A stretch of DNA of 64,000 bases from Reyranella sp. (GCF_017305915.1 NZ_JAFKJN010000005.1:328203-392202), one strand, 5' to 3'; counted from the first letter of the stretch, positions 37,296-45,741 are shown. The notes: generated from the sequence alone by a model not told the origin. Numbers and translations: made by a program.

Positions 37296-38228
37296 ATGCG
37301 GACCGTGTGGACCATGGGCTTCGTGGCAGCGGCCGCCCTTTCCTTCTGTTTTCCGGATTTCATCGTCTTCCGCTTCACCCAGGCCGTGATCTGGGCGATG
37401 GCACTGATCGGGCTGGTGCTGCTGTGCGGTGTCAGCGGCCAGTTCTCCTTCGCCCAGGCGGCTTTGTACGGCATGGGCGGCTATTCGGCGGCGTTGCTGG
37501 CGACCCATACGGCGCTGCCGGCCTCGCTGGCCCTGCTGGTCGCGCCGCTGGTCGGCTATGCCGCGGGCTATGGGCTGGGTCGCGTCGCCGCCCGACACGA
37601 TCTCTGGACCCAGGCGCTGATCGGCTATGCGCTGGCCATCGCCTTCCCGCAACTGCTGCGCTGGCGGGTGATCGAGCAGTGGACCGGCGGCGTGTCGGGC
37701 CTCTATCTCGACCTGCCTTCGGCGCCGTTCGAGGTCCTCAGCAGCGACCGCTGGCTGTATCTGCAGAGCCTGGCGCTGCTCGGCGCGGGCGCGTGGCTCG
37801 CCCACAACATCGTCACCAGCCGTTCCGGCCGCGCCCTGCTGGCAACGCGCGATCATGATCTGGCGGCGGCGGCACAGGGCATCGATGTCGTCGCGACGCG
37901 GGCGATCGCCACCGGGCTGGCCGGCGGCTACCTCGCCCTGGCGGGCTGCCTGTCGGCGATGCAGTACGGCTACGTCGGGCCGGTCAGCTACAACTTCGCC
38001 CTGTCGGTCCAGATGCTGTTCGGCCTGGTGGTCGGCGGCATGAACTCGATCGCGGGCGCCATCATCGGCGGCGTGGTGCTGGAGTTCCTGCCGGGGATCG
38101 TCGCTGGGCTCGGCAAGGGCCTGTCGGCGCTGCTCTATGCGGTGCTGCTGATCGGCGCCATCGTGGCGATGCCCAACGGCATCGCCGGCGCGCTCAAGTT
38201 CCTCTCCCCTGTTCGGGGGAGAGGTTAG
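37296..38228 (+). CDS. Branched-chain amino-acid type ABC permease (LivM-like), orphan
   Basis: 310 residues with eight or more hydrophobic segments. GVSGQFSFAQAALYGMGGYSAAL is the LivH/LivM N-terminal block, and ATRDHDLAAAAQGIDV with ATGLAGGYLALAGCL the ATPase-coupling loop. No LivH, LivF/G or binding protein is adjacent, so it is an orphan permease. The last residues (LSPVRGRG) and the TAG come from an extragenic hairpin at 38201-38224, which may have replaced the native tail. Confidence 0.8.
   Translation: MRTVWTMGFVAAAALSFCFPDFIVFRFTQAVIWAMALIGLVLLCGVSGQFSFAQAALYGMGGYSAALLATHTALPASLALLVAPLVGYAAGYGLGRVAARHDLWTQALIGYALAIAFPQLLRWRVIEQWTGGVSGLYLDLPSAPFEVLSSDRWLYLQSLALLGAGAWLAHNIVTSRSGRALLATRDHDLAAAAQGIDVVATRAIATGLAGGYLALAGCLSAMQYGYVGPVSYNFALSVQMLFGLVVGGMNSIAGAIIGGVVLEFLPGIVAGLGKGLSALLYAVLLIGAIVAMPNGIAGALKFLSPVRGRG
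38201..38224. repeat. Extragenic hairpin (CCTCTCCCC/GGGGAGAGG)
   Basis: CCTCTCCCC (38201-38209), loop, GGGGGAGAGG (38215-38224). It lies at the convergent ends of the permease and the enoyl-CoA hydratase and encodes the permease tail; TAG 38226-38228 is just outside. Very similar units are common extragenic repeats in alphaproteobacteria. Confidence 0.75.
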
Positions 38229-38237
38229 GAGAGGGGG

Positions 38238-39029
38238 TCAGTAGCCCTTGAACACCGGGGCGCGCTTCTCGACGAAGGCGCGGGCGGCTTCCTTGTGGTC
38301 CTCGGTCTCGCCGGTGCGGATCATGCGCGCGGCCTCGGAGTCGAGCGCCTCGGAGAGCGTGCCCTCCTCCGCCACCTTCATGTTCTTCTTCACGTGCCAC
38401 CACGCCACGCGCGGGCCGGCGGCGAGCTTCCGGGCGAAGGCCATGGTCTCGGCGTCGAGCTTGTCGTCCTCGATCACGCGGTTGGCGAGGCCGAGCTTCT
38501 CGATCTGCTCGGCGCTCAGGATCTCGGCGGTGAAGTAGAGCTCGCGCGCCTTGGCGGTGCCGACCAGCTTGTGCAGGAAATAGTGCGAGCCGAAGTCGCC
38601 CGAGAAGCCGACCTTGGCGAAGGCGGTGGTCATGCGCGCGTTCTTGCCGACGAAGCGCATGTCGGCCGCCAGCGCGATCGACAGGCCGGCGCCGGCCGCC
38701 ACGCCGTTCACCATGGCGATGGTCGGCTTGCCCATCTCGTGCAGCAGCTCGGAGACGCGCATGCGGATGCGGATGTCGTGGACCTTGTCCTCGTAGGTCT
38801 TTTCCTGGTCGCGGCCGGCCGCCATCGACTTCACGTCGCCGCCGGCGCAGAACGCCTTCTCGCCCTGGCCGCGCACCACGACGCAGCCGATGGCGCGGCT
38901 CGACGCCGCTTCCTCGAGCGACTCGTTGAAGGCGTTCATCATGTCGCGCGAAAGCGCGTTCATCGCATCGGGGCGATTGAAGGTGAGCTTCATCACGCCG
39001 TCTTCGACGGACTTCAGCAGGTCGGGCAT
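38238..39029 (-). CDS. Enoyl-CoA hydratase/isomerase (first)
   Basis: 263 residues, crotonase fold. KLTFNRPDAMNALS, oxyanion-hole segments KAFCAGGDVKSM and MVNGVAAGAGLSIALAADMRF, and AKVGFSGDFGSHYFLHKLVG where the usual catalytic Glu region has Asp, as in PaaG-type isomerases. It acts on a CoA-bound enoyl or ring-cleavage product in the cytoplasm. Ribosome site GGAGGAGATCC before ATG 39027-39029. Divergent from the second hydratase at 39147. Hydration or isomerisation cannot be decided. Confidence 0.86.
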   Translation of the reverse strand: MPDLLKSVEDGVMKLTFNRPDAMNALSRDMMNAFNESLEEAASSRAIGCVVVRGQGEKAFCAGGDVKSMAAGRDQEKTYEDKVHDIRIRMRVSELLHEMGKPTIAMVNGVAAGAGLSIALAADMRFVGKNARMTTAFAKVGFSGDFGSHYFLHKLVGTAKARELYFTAEILSAEQIEKLGLANRVIEDDKLDAETMAFARKLAAGPRVAWWHVKKNMKVAEEGTLSEALDSEAARMIRTGETEDHKEAARAFVEKRAPVFKGY

Positions 39030-39146
39030 GGATCTCCTCCGGGATTGCGGATTGCGTCTGTTGCAGCGAATGTTTCCCAAAGACTGAGCCCGCGCAACGG
39101 CATTCCGTCTTGCTGCGCGGAACCTTCTGGAAGGAGCGCCCGATCC

Positions 39147-39986
39147 ATGGCCTACGAGACCCTGCTGACGCAACTGGAAGACGGCGCCATGACCGTGACA
39201 CTCAACCGGCCGGACAAGCTCAACGCGTTCAACACGGCGATGAGCCGCGAGCTCATCGACTTCTTCCACGGCGTCAACGCGATGGACGAGGTGCGGGCGA
39301 TCATCGTCACCGGCGCCGGCCGCGCCTTCTGCGCTGGCGCCGACATCTCGGGCGGCAGCGGCGCCTTCCAGGTGTGGAACGACGGCAGCAAGCCGGTGAA
39401 GCGCGATCCCAGGGAGTCGATCACCTTGGCGATCTTCAACTGTCTCAAGCCGATCGTGGCGGCGATCAACGGCGCGGCGGTCGGCGTCGGCATCACCATG
39501 TGCCTGCCGATGGACATCCGCATGATCTCGACGGCAGGCAAGATCGGCTTCGTGTTCAACAAGCGCGGCATGGCGATGGAGGCCGGCTCCTCGTGGTTCC
39601 TGCCGCGCCTGGTCGGCATGCAGCAGGCGCAGGAATGGGTGATGACCGCCGAGCTGTTCGGTGCCGAGGAAGCGCTCAGGGGCGGCCTGGTGCGCTCCGT
39701 CCATGCCCCCGAGGAGCTGCTGCCCGCGGCGCAAGCACTGGCGAGGAAGTTCGCCGCCAGCGGCTCGTCGTCGGTCGCGGCCGCGGTCAACCGCCGGCTG
39801 ATGTGGAGCATGATGGGCGCGCAGGATCCGCTCGACGCGGTGACGCTCGACGTCGCCTGCGTCGGCTACCTCGCCGCCGGCGCCGACGCGCAGGAAGGCA
39901 TCAAGTCGTTCTTCGAGAAGCGGCCGCCGGCCTTCCCGCTCAAGCCGTCGAAGGACATGCCGCCCTTCGGGCCGTGGGCCGACTAA
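39147..39986 (+). CDS. Enoyl-CoA hydratase/isomerase (second)
   Basis: 279 residues, crotonase fold. VTLNRPDKLNAFN, RAFCAGADISGGSGAF, AINGAAVGVGITMCLPMDIRM, then FNKRGMAMEAGSSWFLPRLVG with a Glu in the catalytic stretch. The C-terminus is extended (FEKRPPAFPLKPSKDMPPF...), typical of a subgroup annotated as crotonase/enoyl-CoA hydratase. Divergent from the first copy with 117 bp between. The two differ too much to be a recent duplication. Confidence 0.87.
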   Translation: MAYETLLTQLEDGAMTVTLNRPDKLNAFNTAMSRELIDFFHGVNAMDEVRAIIVTGAGRAFCAGADISGGSGAFQVWNDGSKPVKRDPRESITLAIFNCLKPIVAAINGAAVGVGITMCLPMDIRMISTAGKIGFVFNKRGMAMEAGSSWFLPRLVGMQQAQEWVMTAELFGAEEALRGGLVRSVHAPEELLPAAQALARKFAASGSSSVAAAVNRRLMWSMMGAQDPLDAVTLDVACVGYLAAGADAQEGIKSFFEKRPPAFPLKPSKDMPPFGPWAD

Positions 39987-40053
39987 CTGCGAAATTGGCG
40001 ACTTGGAACGTATCGCCCGCCGGCGTCTAATGGCGGCCTCGTCGGAGGTGCCC

Positions 40054-41649
40054 ATGTCGCCTGACTCAGCGTTCGCTTCGAGTACGACCGACCCTCTCTA
40101 CAAGGCCCTCGAGGAACGCATCCTCGACCGCGACCAGAAAGGCGCGAGCGAGGTCTACTACGGCCTTGTGAAATCGGGCCGGCCGCTGCCGGAGATGCTG
40201 CGCGAGGCGGTGCGCATCCATGCGCCCTACACCCACGTGCCCTATCACGAGCGTCTCGACGACGGCTATGTGAACTTCGTCAACAACGACCATTGCCTGC
40301 TGAGCGCGCGCGCGTCGCTGCACCTGTCGAAGATGGTGCCGAGTGCGGCCGCCGGCCTGCCGCTGGCGCAAACCATCTGGTACATCCCGACCGGGCTCGA
40401 CATCTGGAACCAGAAGATCGGCAAGGCGCCCGGCCACTATTCGCGCGCCATGAAGGTCGAAGGAACGCCGCCGTCGCCGGTGGTGCACTGGCCCGACCAG
40501 GAGCCGCTGGCGCTCGACGGGCCGCTGAAGCAGCGGCTGGACCATTGGGCGACGCTGGTGCATCGCGGCCAGGTGATCGACGCCTATCGCGTGTTCCTCG
40601 GCCTGATGGAGATTCCCGCCGAGCGGCGCGCGGCGCTGGCCGAGCTGGTTTTCGCCGGCCTGATCGACATTCAGGACCGCTCGTTCCAGAACCGCTCCTA
40701 CACCACCGGCCACAAGTCGTTCCGCGCCCGCGCCACGGTCGAGCTGGGCGACGCGATCGGCTGGGACGCCGCGCACGACGTGCTCTATGCCGGCGCGCTC
40801 GACATCGCGGTCGGCCCGCGCTGGTACTCGCTCTACGAGGTCGCCTGCAACGCGGTGATGGTCTATCTCGGCGGCCAGACGCTGCACGCGGTGCCCTACG
40901 CCGGCGCGACCGAGCTCGAGCGCGAGATCCTCGCCAACAACAAGGCGCCGCTCAGCCAGCCGGAGTCCGACGCGCTGCTTGACGCCGTGCTGCGCCAGCC
41001 CGAGCCGGCGTACCTGCTCAAGGTCACCGAGCTCCTGAAGGCCGGCAGGAGCGCGCGCTCGATCCTCGATGCGCTGCAGGTCGGCGCTGCCCAGGTCGTG
41101 ATCGAGACGCACAACGAGCTCAACTTCTCCCTGCCGCAGCACTGCTACGAGTACCACAACACGCTGGGCTGGTTCTGGGACAGCTTCGAGCATCCGCAGC
41201 GGATCAAGCTGCTCTATCTCGCGGCCGCCTATCTCAACCAGGCGGCGCACCACCAGCGGCTGACCGGCGACCTGCTGCCGCCGCGCATCGAGAAACCCGA
41301 CGCTTCCGGCCTCGACGCCGAGCGCATCGCGGCCGCGGTCGAGGCCGCGACGCTGGCGCTCGACGCACCCAAGGCGGTCGGCTGGACGCAGGCCTATCTG
41401 GAGAGCGGGCACGACACGGCGCCGCTGGTGCGGGCGTTGGCGATGGCCTGCTCGCGGCTGGGCAACGATCCGCACAACCAGGAGATCGCGCTCTGCCAGC
41501 TCGAGGATTTCGGCAAGAACCGCAATCCCGGCCGCGGCCGGCTGCTGCTTGCCGCCGCCCAGCACACCGCGCGGCATCGCAAGTACGGCGATCCGCAGGA
41601 TTGCAGCCGCCGCTTCGGCCAGGCGCTGGGCATCGCGTCGCTGCATTGA
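40054..41649 (+). CDS. Protein of unknown family, His-rich motifs
   Basis: 531 residues from ATG 40054, preceded by GGAGGTGCCC; an ATG 24 nt upstream lacks such a site. Mostly helical, soluble, no signal peptide. Possible metal or heme ligands: His56, His61 and His65 in VRIHAPYTHVPYHE; NDHC soon after; and near 360-375 ETHNELNFSLPQHCYEYHN with GWFWDSFEH. I do not recognise the family. It follows the second enoyl-CoA hydratase by 67 nt and precedes, convergently, a TetR gene, so a role in the surrounding catabolism is possible. Confidence 0.75.
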   Translation: MSPDSAFASSTTDPLYKALEERILDRDQKGASEVYYGLVKSGRPLPEMLREAVRIHAPYTHVPYHERLDDGYVNFVNNDHCLLSARASLHLSKMVPSAAAGLPLAQTIWYIPTGLDIWNQKIGKAPGHYSRAMKVEGTPPSPVVHWPDQEPLALDGPLKQRLDHWATLVHRGQVIDAYRVFLGLMEIPAERRAALAELVFAGLIDIQDRSFQNRSYTTGHKSFRARATVELGDAIGWDAAHDVLYAGALDIAVGPRWYSLYEVACNAVMVYLGGQTLHAVPYAGATELEREILANNKAPLSQPESDALLDAVLRQPEPAYLLKVTELLKAGRSARSILDALQVGAAQVVIETHNELNFSLPQHCYEYHNTLGWFWDSFEHPQRIKLLYLAAAYLNQAAHHQRLTGDLLPPRIEKPDASGLDAERIAAAVEAATLALDAPKAVGWTQAYLESGHDTAPLVRALAMACSRLGNDPHNQEIALCQLEDFGKNRNPGRGRLLLAAAQHTARHRKYGDPQDCSRRFGQALGIASLH

Positions 41650-41679
41650 CGTGCTGGAGGGGCGTGCCCCCAGCCAAAG

Positions 41680-42213
41680 TCAGCGCAAGGCAACGACCAT
41701 CGCTCGGGCAACCTCGGCCGGCGACTTGCCGCCGGGCCGGTACCAGGTGCGCGTCCAGTTGAGCGCGCCCAAGAGGTGCAAGCGCCATAGGCTACGGTCG
41801 GTGCCGGCCGGCAGCGGCAGCGCCGCGACCAGCTCGACGAAGCGCTTCTCGTAGCCGTCGCGCAGGGTCACCAGCCGGCGCCGCAGCCGGCTGTCGAGCT
41901 GGCCGAGGTCCGCCGTCATAACCGCGGCGTGCGCCGCATCGGCCAGCAGCGATCCGAGATGCGCCGCGCAGGCCGCCTCGAGCCGCGGCCAGGGCCCGCG
42001 CGCCTTCTCCAGCGCCTCGTCGACCGCGGCGCCGATCTCGGCCACGCCGGCCTCATAGACGGCGGCGATCAGGTCGTTTTTCGAGGGGAAGTGGTAATAC
42101 ATCGAGCCGGCCAGCATGCCGGCGCGGGCCGCGATGTCGCGCATCGAGGTCGCCTCGAAGCCGTTCTTGGCGAACAGCCGGGCCGATACCGACAGGAGCT
42201 TGGCGCGCGACAT
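41680..42213 (-). CDS. TetR-family transcriptional regulator
   Basis: 177 residues. N-terminal HTH: RAKLLSVSARLFAKNGFEATSMRDIAARAGMLAGSMYYHFPSKNDLI (residues 3-50) is a textbook TetR DNA-binding domain. The C-terminal ligand domain is Ala/Leu-rich with TRTWYRPGG, as in FadR/AcrR-type regulators of fatty-acid or aromatic metabolism. It is divergent from the P450 gene; an 18-bp palindrome lies 19 bp upstream of its ATG. It most likely represses the P450 operon and itself. Confidence 0.88.
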   Translation of the reverse strand: MSRAKLLSVSARLFAKNGFEATSMRDIAARAGMLAGSMYYHFPSKNDLIAAVYEAGVAEIGAAVDEALEKARGPWPRLEAACAAHLGSLLADAAHAAVMTADLGQLDSRLRRRLVTLRDGYEKRFVELVAALPLPAGTDRSLWRLHLLGALNWTRTWYRPGGKSPAEVARAMVVALR

Positions 42214-42231
42214 GTCGGCCCGAGTCTATCA

Positions 42232-42249
42232 ACCAAACACTTGTTTGGT
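42232..42249. promoter_or_regulatory. TetR-type operator palindrome
   Basis: ACCAAACA-CT-TGTTTGGT: perfect 8-bp arms around two bases, midway between the tetR and P450 starts. The half-site CAAACA/TGTTTG also occurs in the MarR-type sites at 2013 and 13429, but the spacing is different. Confidence 0.7.
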
Positions 42250-42275
42250 AAGCCGGCTGCCGCTAGCCTCAGGCC

Positions 42276-43499
42276 ATGTCGTACGTCTTCGACCTCGGCC
42301 GGCCCGAGACCAACGCCAACCCGTTCCCCGAGTTCGCGCGGCTGCGCGCCGAGGACCCGGTGCACTGGTCGCCGGCGATGAAGGCCTGGATCGTCACCCG
42401 CTACGCCGATGTGAAGCAGGTCGCACTCAACAACCGGCAGATCTCGGCCGACCGGCTGACCCCGTTCTTCAAGACCAACGCTGAGTACCGGCGCGGCTCG
42501 ATCGAGAGCCTGGTGCGCTACCTCAATCACTGGATGGTGTTCCGCGACCCGCCCGACCACACCCGCCTGCGCCGGCTGTTCACCAAGGCCTTCACCCCGA
42601 CCTCGGTCGAGAACCTGCGGCCCAACATCGAGGGCATCGTCGCCCACCTGATCGACAGCATGGAGGCGCGGGCGCGGCGCGGCGAGCCGGTCGACTTCAT
42701 CGCCGACTTCGCCTATCCGCTGCCGGCCTCGGTGATCATGGACCTGCTGGGCGTGCCGCGCGCCGATCTCGACCGGGTGAAGCTGTGGTCGGACGACATC
42801 GCGCTGTTCATCGGCACCGCCCAGGTCGCCGGCAACAAGTACCTGCGTGCCGAGGCGGGCGCGAAGGCGATGTCCGATTACTTCGGCGGCCTGATCGAGG
42901 CGCGCGCCGCGGCGCCGACCGACGACATGATCAGCCACCTGGTGCTGGCGCGCGACGACCGCGACGCACTCTCGACCGACGAGATCATCGGCACCTGCAT
43001 CCTGCTGCTATTCGCCGGCCACGAGACCACGACCAACCTGATCGGCAACGGCTTCCTCTACTCGATGAAGAATCGCGAGCAGTGGCAGCGCCTGGTCGCC
43101 GATCCGGCCCTGGCCGATTTGGCGGTCGAGGAATATCTGCGCTACGACGGCCCGTCGGGCGCGCTGGCGCGCGTGGCGGCGGCCGACCTGGAGATGGGCG
43201 GCAAGGCGATCCGCGAGGGCCAGCGCGTCTTCGCCTTCATGAACTCGGCCAACCGCGACCCCGAGGCGTTCGACGATCCCGAGCGGTTCGACATCGGCCG
43301 GCCGGCCAACCCGCACGTGACCTTCGGTCACGGCATCCACTTCTGCCTCGGCGCGCCGCTGGCCCGTCTGGAATCGAAGATCGCCGCACAGCGCCTGGCC
43401 GAGCGCCTGCCCGGCATCCGGCTCAGCGGCGAGGGCGAGCCGGAGTGGCACGATTCGCTGATCCTGCGCGGCGTGAAGAGCCTGCCGGTCCTGCTATAG
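42276..43499 (+). CDS. Cytochrome P450
   Basis: 407 residues, the usual bacterial length. Heme-ligand loop FGHGIHFCLGAP with Cys357; I-helix LFAGHETTTN with the acid-alcohol pair; ExxR at EYLRYDG. It is a soluble class I P450 needing a ferredoxin and reductase, neither of which is adjacent; the ferredoxin-reductase at 2055 is not an obvious match. It heads a plus-strand unit with the quinone oxidoreductase and a small protein, under the TetR operator. Substrate unknown. Confidence 0.92.
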   Translation: MSYVFDLGRPETNANPFPEFARLRAEDPVHWSPAMKAWIVTRYADVKQVALNNRQISADRLTPFFKTNAEYRRGSIESLVRYLNHWMVFRDPPDHTRLRRLFTKAFTPTSVENLRPNIEGIVAHLIDSMEARARRGEPVDFIADFAYPLPASVIMDLLGVPRADLDRVKLWSDDIALFIGTAQVAGNKYLRAEAGAKAMSDYFGGLIEARAAAPTDDMISHLVLARDDRDALSTDEIIGTCILLLFAGHETTTNLIGNGFLYSMKNREQWQRLVADPALADLAVEEYLRYDGPSGALARVAAADLEMGGKAIREGQRVFAFMNSANRDPEAFDDPERFDIGRPANPHVTFGHGIHFCLGAPLARLESKIAAQRLAERLPGIRLSGEGEPEWHDSLILRGVKSLPVLL

Positions 43500-43519
43500 G
43501 GCGCGCTATAGTCGGCGGC

Positions 43520-44527
43520 ATGAAAGCGATGATCTGCCGCCGGTGGGGCGGCCCCGAAGACTTGGCGCTCGAGGAGGTCGCGCCGCCGCCGCTCAAGGAC
43601 GGCCAGGTGCGCATCCGCATCAAGGCGGCGGGCGTGAGCTTTGCGACGACGCTGGTGATCGCCGGCAAGTACCAGCGCAAGCCGCCGCTGCCGTTCGCGC
43701 CGGGCACGGAGTGCTCGGGCGTGGTCACCGAGGTCGGGCCGGGCTGCACACGCCTCAAGGTCGGCGACGAGGTCGTGGCGGTGCTCGACTGGGGCGGGCT
43801 CGCCGAGGAGACCGTCGCTCACGAGGTCAATGTCTTCCCGAAGCCGAAGACCGTGGGCTTCGTCGAGGCGATCCAGCTCGCGATCTCCTATCCGACCTCG
43901 GCGGGGTCGCTGACCTGGCCGCACGTGCTGGACGTGCAGAAGGGCCAGACCCTGCTGGTCCATGCGGCGGCAGGCGGCGTCGGCATGGCGGCGGTCGAGA
44001 TCGGCAAGATCCTGGGCGCGACGGTGATCGCGACCGCGGGCGGGCCGCGCAAAGTAGCCTTCGCGAAGGAGCGCGGCGCGGACCACGTGATCGACTACCG
44101 GGCCGCCGACTTCCGCGACGAGGTGCTGAAGCTCACCGGCGGCCGCGGCGTCGATCGCGTCTACGATCCGGTCGGTGGCGAGGTGTTCACCCAGTCGCTG
44201 CGCTGCATGGCGGTCGAGGCGCGCATCTGCCCGATCGGCTTCGCCGGCGGCACGATCCCGCAGGTCCCTGCCAACATCCTGCTGGTCAAGTCGATCGCCG
44301 TGATGGGCTTCAACTACGGCTACTATGTCGGCTGGAGCCCGCACGATGCGCGCTTCGAGGAGGCCGACCGCACCTTCGCGCTGATGGAGCGCATCCGCGG
44401 CTGGTGCGAGGCGGGGCTCTGCCGGCCGCATGTCGACCGCACCTACAGGCTCGAGGAGGCGTCGCAGGCGATGCAGGCTCTGCTGGAGCGCAGCGTCACC
44501 GGCCGGGTCGCCGTTACGATTGAATGA
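43520..44527 (+). CDS. Quinone oxidoreductase-like zinc-independent MDR
   Basis: 335 residues, medium-chain dehydrogenase family (QOR/CurA-like). Catalytic zinc ligands are absent; GTECSGVVTEVG, VHAAAGGVGMAAVEIGKILGATVIATAG (NADPH fold) and GADHVIDYR are typical. It probably reduces quinones or enones with NADPH. It starts 20 nt after the P450 stop and overlaps the next gene by 4 nt (ATGA), so the three form one operon. Confidence 0.87.
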   Translation: MKAMICRRWGGPEDLALEEVAPPPLKDGQVRIRIKAAGVSFATTLVIAGKYQRKPPLPFAPGTECSGVVTEVGPGCTRLKVGDEVVAVLDWGGLAEETVAHEVNVFPKPKTVGFVEAIQLAISYPTSAGSLTWPHVLDVQKGQTLLVHAAAGGVGMAAVEIGKILGATVIATAGGPRKVAFAKERGADHVIDYRAADFRDEVLKLTGGRGVDRVYDPVGGEVFTQSLRCMAVEARICPIGFAGGTIPQVPANILLVKSIAVMGFNYGYYVGWSPHDARFEEADRTFALMERIRGWCEAGLCRPHVDRTYRLEEASQAMQALLERSVTGRVAVTIE

Positions 44528-44835
44528 TCCTTGACATCCTCGCACAAGCGATCCGCGACAAGCGCTGCCTGACGGCGATCCACAAGCGCACGCGCCGGCA
44601 TTTCGCGCCGCATGCCGTGGGCTTCACCTCGAAGAACGTCCCGGCCGCCTTCGTCTTCCAGTATCGCGGCGAGACGACCAGCAGCCTGCCGTTCAAGGGT
44701 GAATGGCGCTGCCTGCACATCGAAGATCTGAGCCACGTCGCCGAGAACGGCGACCGCTGGCGGACGCCGTCCAACTACAGCCTCAAGCGCCAGACCTGCC
44801 TGGAGCAGATCGCGCTGGCGGTGCCGGAAGGTTAG
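44524..44835 (+). CDS. Small protein, faintly WYL-domain-like
   Basis: 103 residues overlapping the oxidoreductase stop by 4 nt. No signal peptide or membrane span. AIRDKRCLTAIHKRTRRHFAPHAVGF has the spacing of the WYL-domain start (AI..R..L...Y...R.veP), and RCLHIEDLSHV would be the next strand, but the full WYL motif is missing. Its C-terminus NYSLKRQTCLEQIALAV is not WYL-like. The TAG stop is the first three bases of the family C repeat. A ligand-binding accessory role in the P450 operon is speculative. Confidence 0.65.
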   Translation: MILDILAQAIRDKRCLTAIHKRTRRHFAPHAVGFTSKNVPAAFVFQYRGETTSSLPFKGEWRCLHIEDLSHVAENGDRWRTPSNYSLKRQTCLEQIALAVPEG

Positions 44836-44957
44836 AGCGAATTCCGAGCAGATGGAATCGCTCGCGGTTCCATCTGCTCGGAATTGCGCGCACGGGGGTT
44901 GTTGTTGCAGCAGGCATATTCCGTTCGGCTGATTCCAGCCGAACGGAATATGCTCTA
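44833..44957. repeat. Extragenic element, family C copy 1 (TAGAGC...GCTCTA)
   Basis: 125 bp ending in the inverted tags TAGAGC (44833-44838) and GCTCTA (44952-44957). It has two perfect hairpins: an 18-bp stem around 44840-44885 and a 16-bp stem CATATTCCGTTCGGCT/complement at about 44915-44952. The tag at each end supplies the TAG stop of the neighbouring convergent gene. A related copy is at 56169-56287. Confidence 0.88.
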
Positions 44958-45329
44958 GCTGGTCTTCTTGCCGAGCTTGGCGTCGAACTTGCAGTAGCCG
45001 TCGAGCAGCACCTTGGACTCCGTGCCGTTGATGGTGCCTGTCACGTCCATGGTGTTGCCGCCGCCGACCACGGCCTTGGTCTTGAACACGCCGCCCTGGC
45101 CGAGAGTCGCCTCGAAATGGCGCTGGTCGCGGCCTTCCTGCTGGAACTGGCCCTTCACCGCGTTGCCCTCGACCGTGACGTTGATCGTCATCTTGTAGCG
45201 GTCGCACTTGGAGCTGCCGGCCACGTTCTGGCCCATGCCGGTCCAGGTATAGGCCGCCTGCTGGGCAAAAGCCGCGCCAGCGAACAGAGCGGTGGCGAAA
45301 ACACTGGCGAGGATCGCTTGCTTGGTCAC
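44955..45329 (-). CDS. Secreted Cys-pair protein of unknown family, copy 1
   Basis: 124 residues from GTG 45327-45329, with GGGAGACGAG upstream; an in-frame TTG at 45350 is less likely. Signal peptide TKQAILASVFATALFAGAAFA. The mature part has Tyr-Thr-Trp-Thr-Gly-Met-Gly near the N-terminus, then alternating beta-strand residues (MTINVTVEGNAVKGQF) and ends with LLDGYCKFDAKLGKK. Cys42 and Cys113 are 71 residues apart, as in the paralog next door, and probably form a disulfide in the periplasm. Its TAG lies in the repeat. Confidence 0.75.
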   Translation of the reverse strand: MTKQAILASVFATALFAGAAFAQQAAYTWTGMGQNVAGSSKCDRYKMTINVTVEGNAVKGQFQQEGRDQRHFEATLGQGGVFKTKAVVGGGNTMDVTGTINGTESKVLLDGYCKFDAKLGKKTS

Positions 45330-45354
45330 GGTACTCGTCTCCCTGATCAAAGAA

Positions 45355-45720
45355 CTACGACTTGCGGCTGAGCTTGCCTTCGAACTTGCAATAGCCGTCG
45401 AGCAGGATGCGGCCTTCCTTGTCCGAGATCGTGCCGTTCACATCCATGGTGTTGCCCTCGCCGACATCGGCCTTGGTCTTGAAGGCGCCCTTGTCGTCGA
45501 GGGTGGCGGTGAACGCCCGCTCCGGCCGGCCCTGCTGCTTGAACAGGCCCTTCACGGCCTTGCCGTCCACGGTGACGTCGATGGTGATCTGATAAGTCGC
45601 GCACCTGGAGGTGCCGGCGACGCCGGTGCCCATGCCGGTCAGGCTGTAGACCGCGGCCTCGGCCCAGGCGGCACCGATGCCGAAAAGAGCAAGGGCCATC
45701 CCCAGCGTCAAAGTCCTCAT
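45355..45720 (-). CDS. Secreted Cys-pair protein of unknown family, copy 2
   Basis: 121 residues: signal peptide MRTLTLGMALALFGIGAAWA, then a domain matching copy 1 at about half its positions by eye (SLTGMGTGVAGTSRC, NTMDVNGTI, LLDGYCKFEGKL). Cys40 and Cys111 are also 71 residues apart. Copy 1 follows on the same strand after 25 nt, so this is a tandem duplication, probably one transcript. A small beta-barrel or lipocalin-like fold is plausible; function unknown. Confidence 0.75.
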   Translation of the reverse strand: MRTLTLGMALALFGIGAAWAEAAVYSLTGMGTGVAGTSRCATYQITIDVTVDGKAVKGLFKQQGRPERAFTATLDDKGAFKTKADVGEGNTMDVNGTISDKEGRILLDGYCKFEGKLSRKS

Positions 45721-45741
45721 CGCTCCCCTGCTCCCCCGTCA

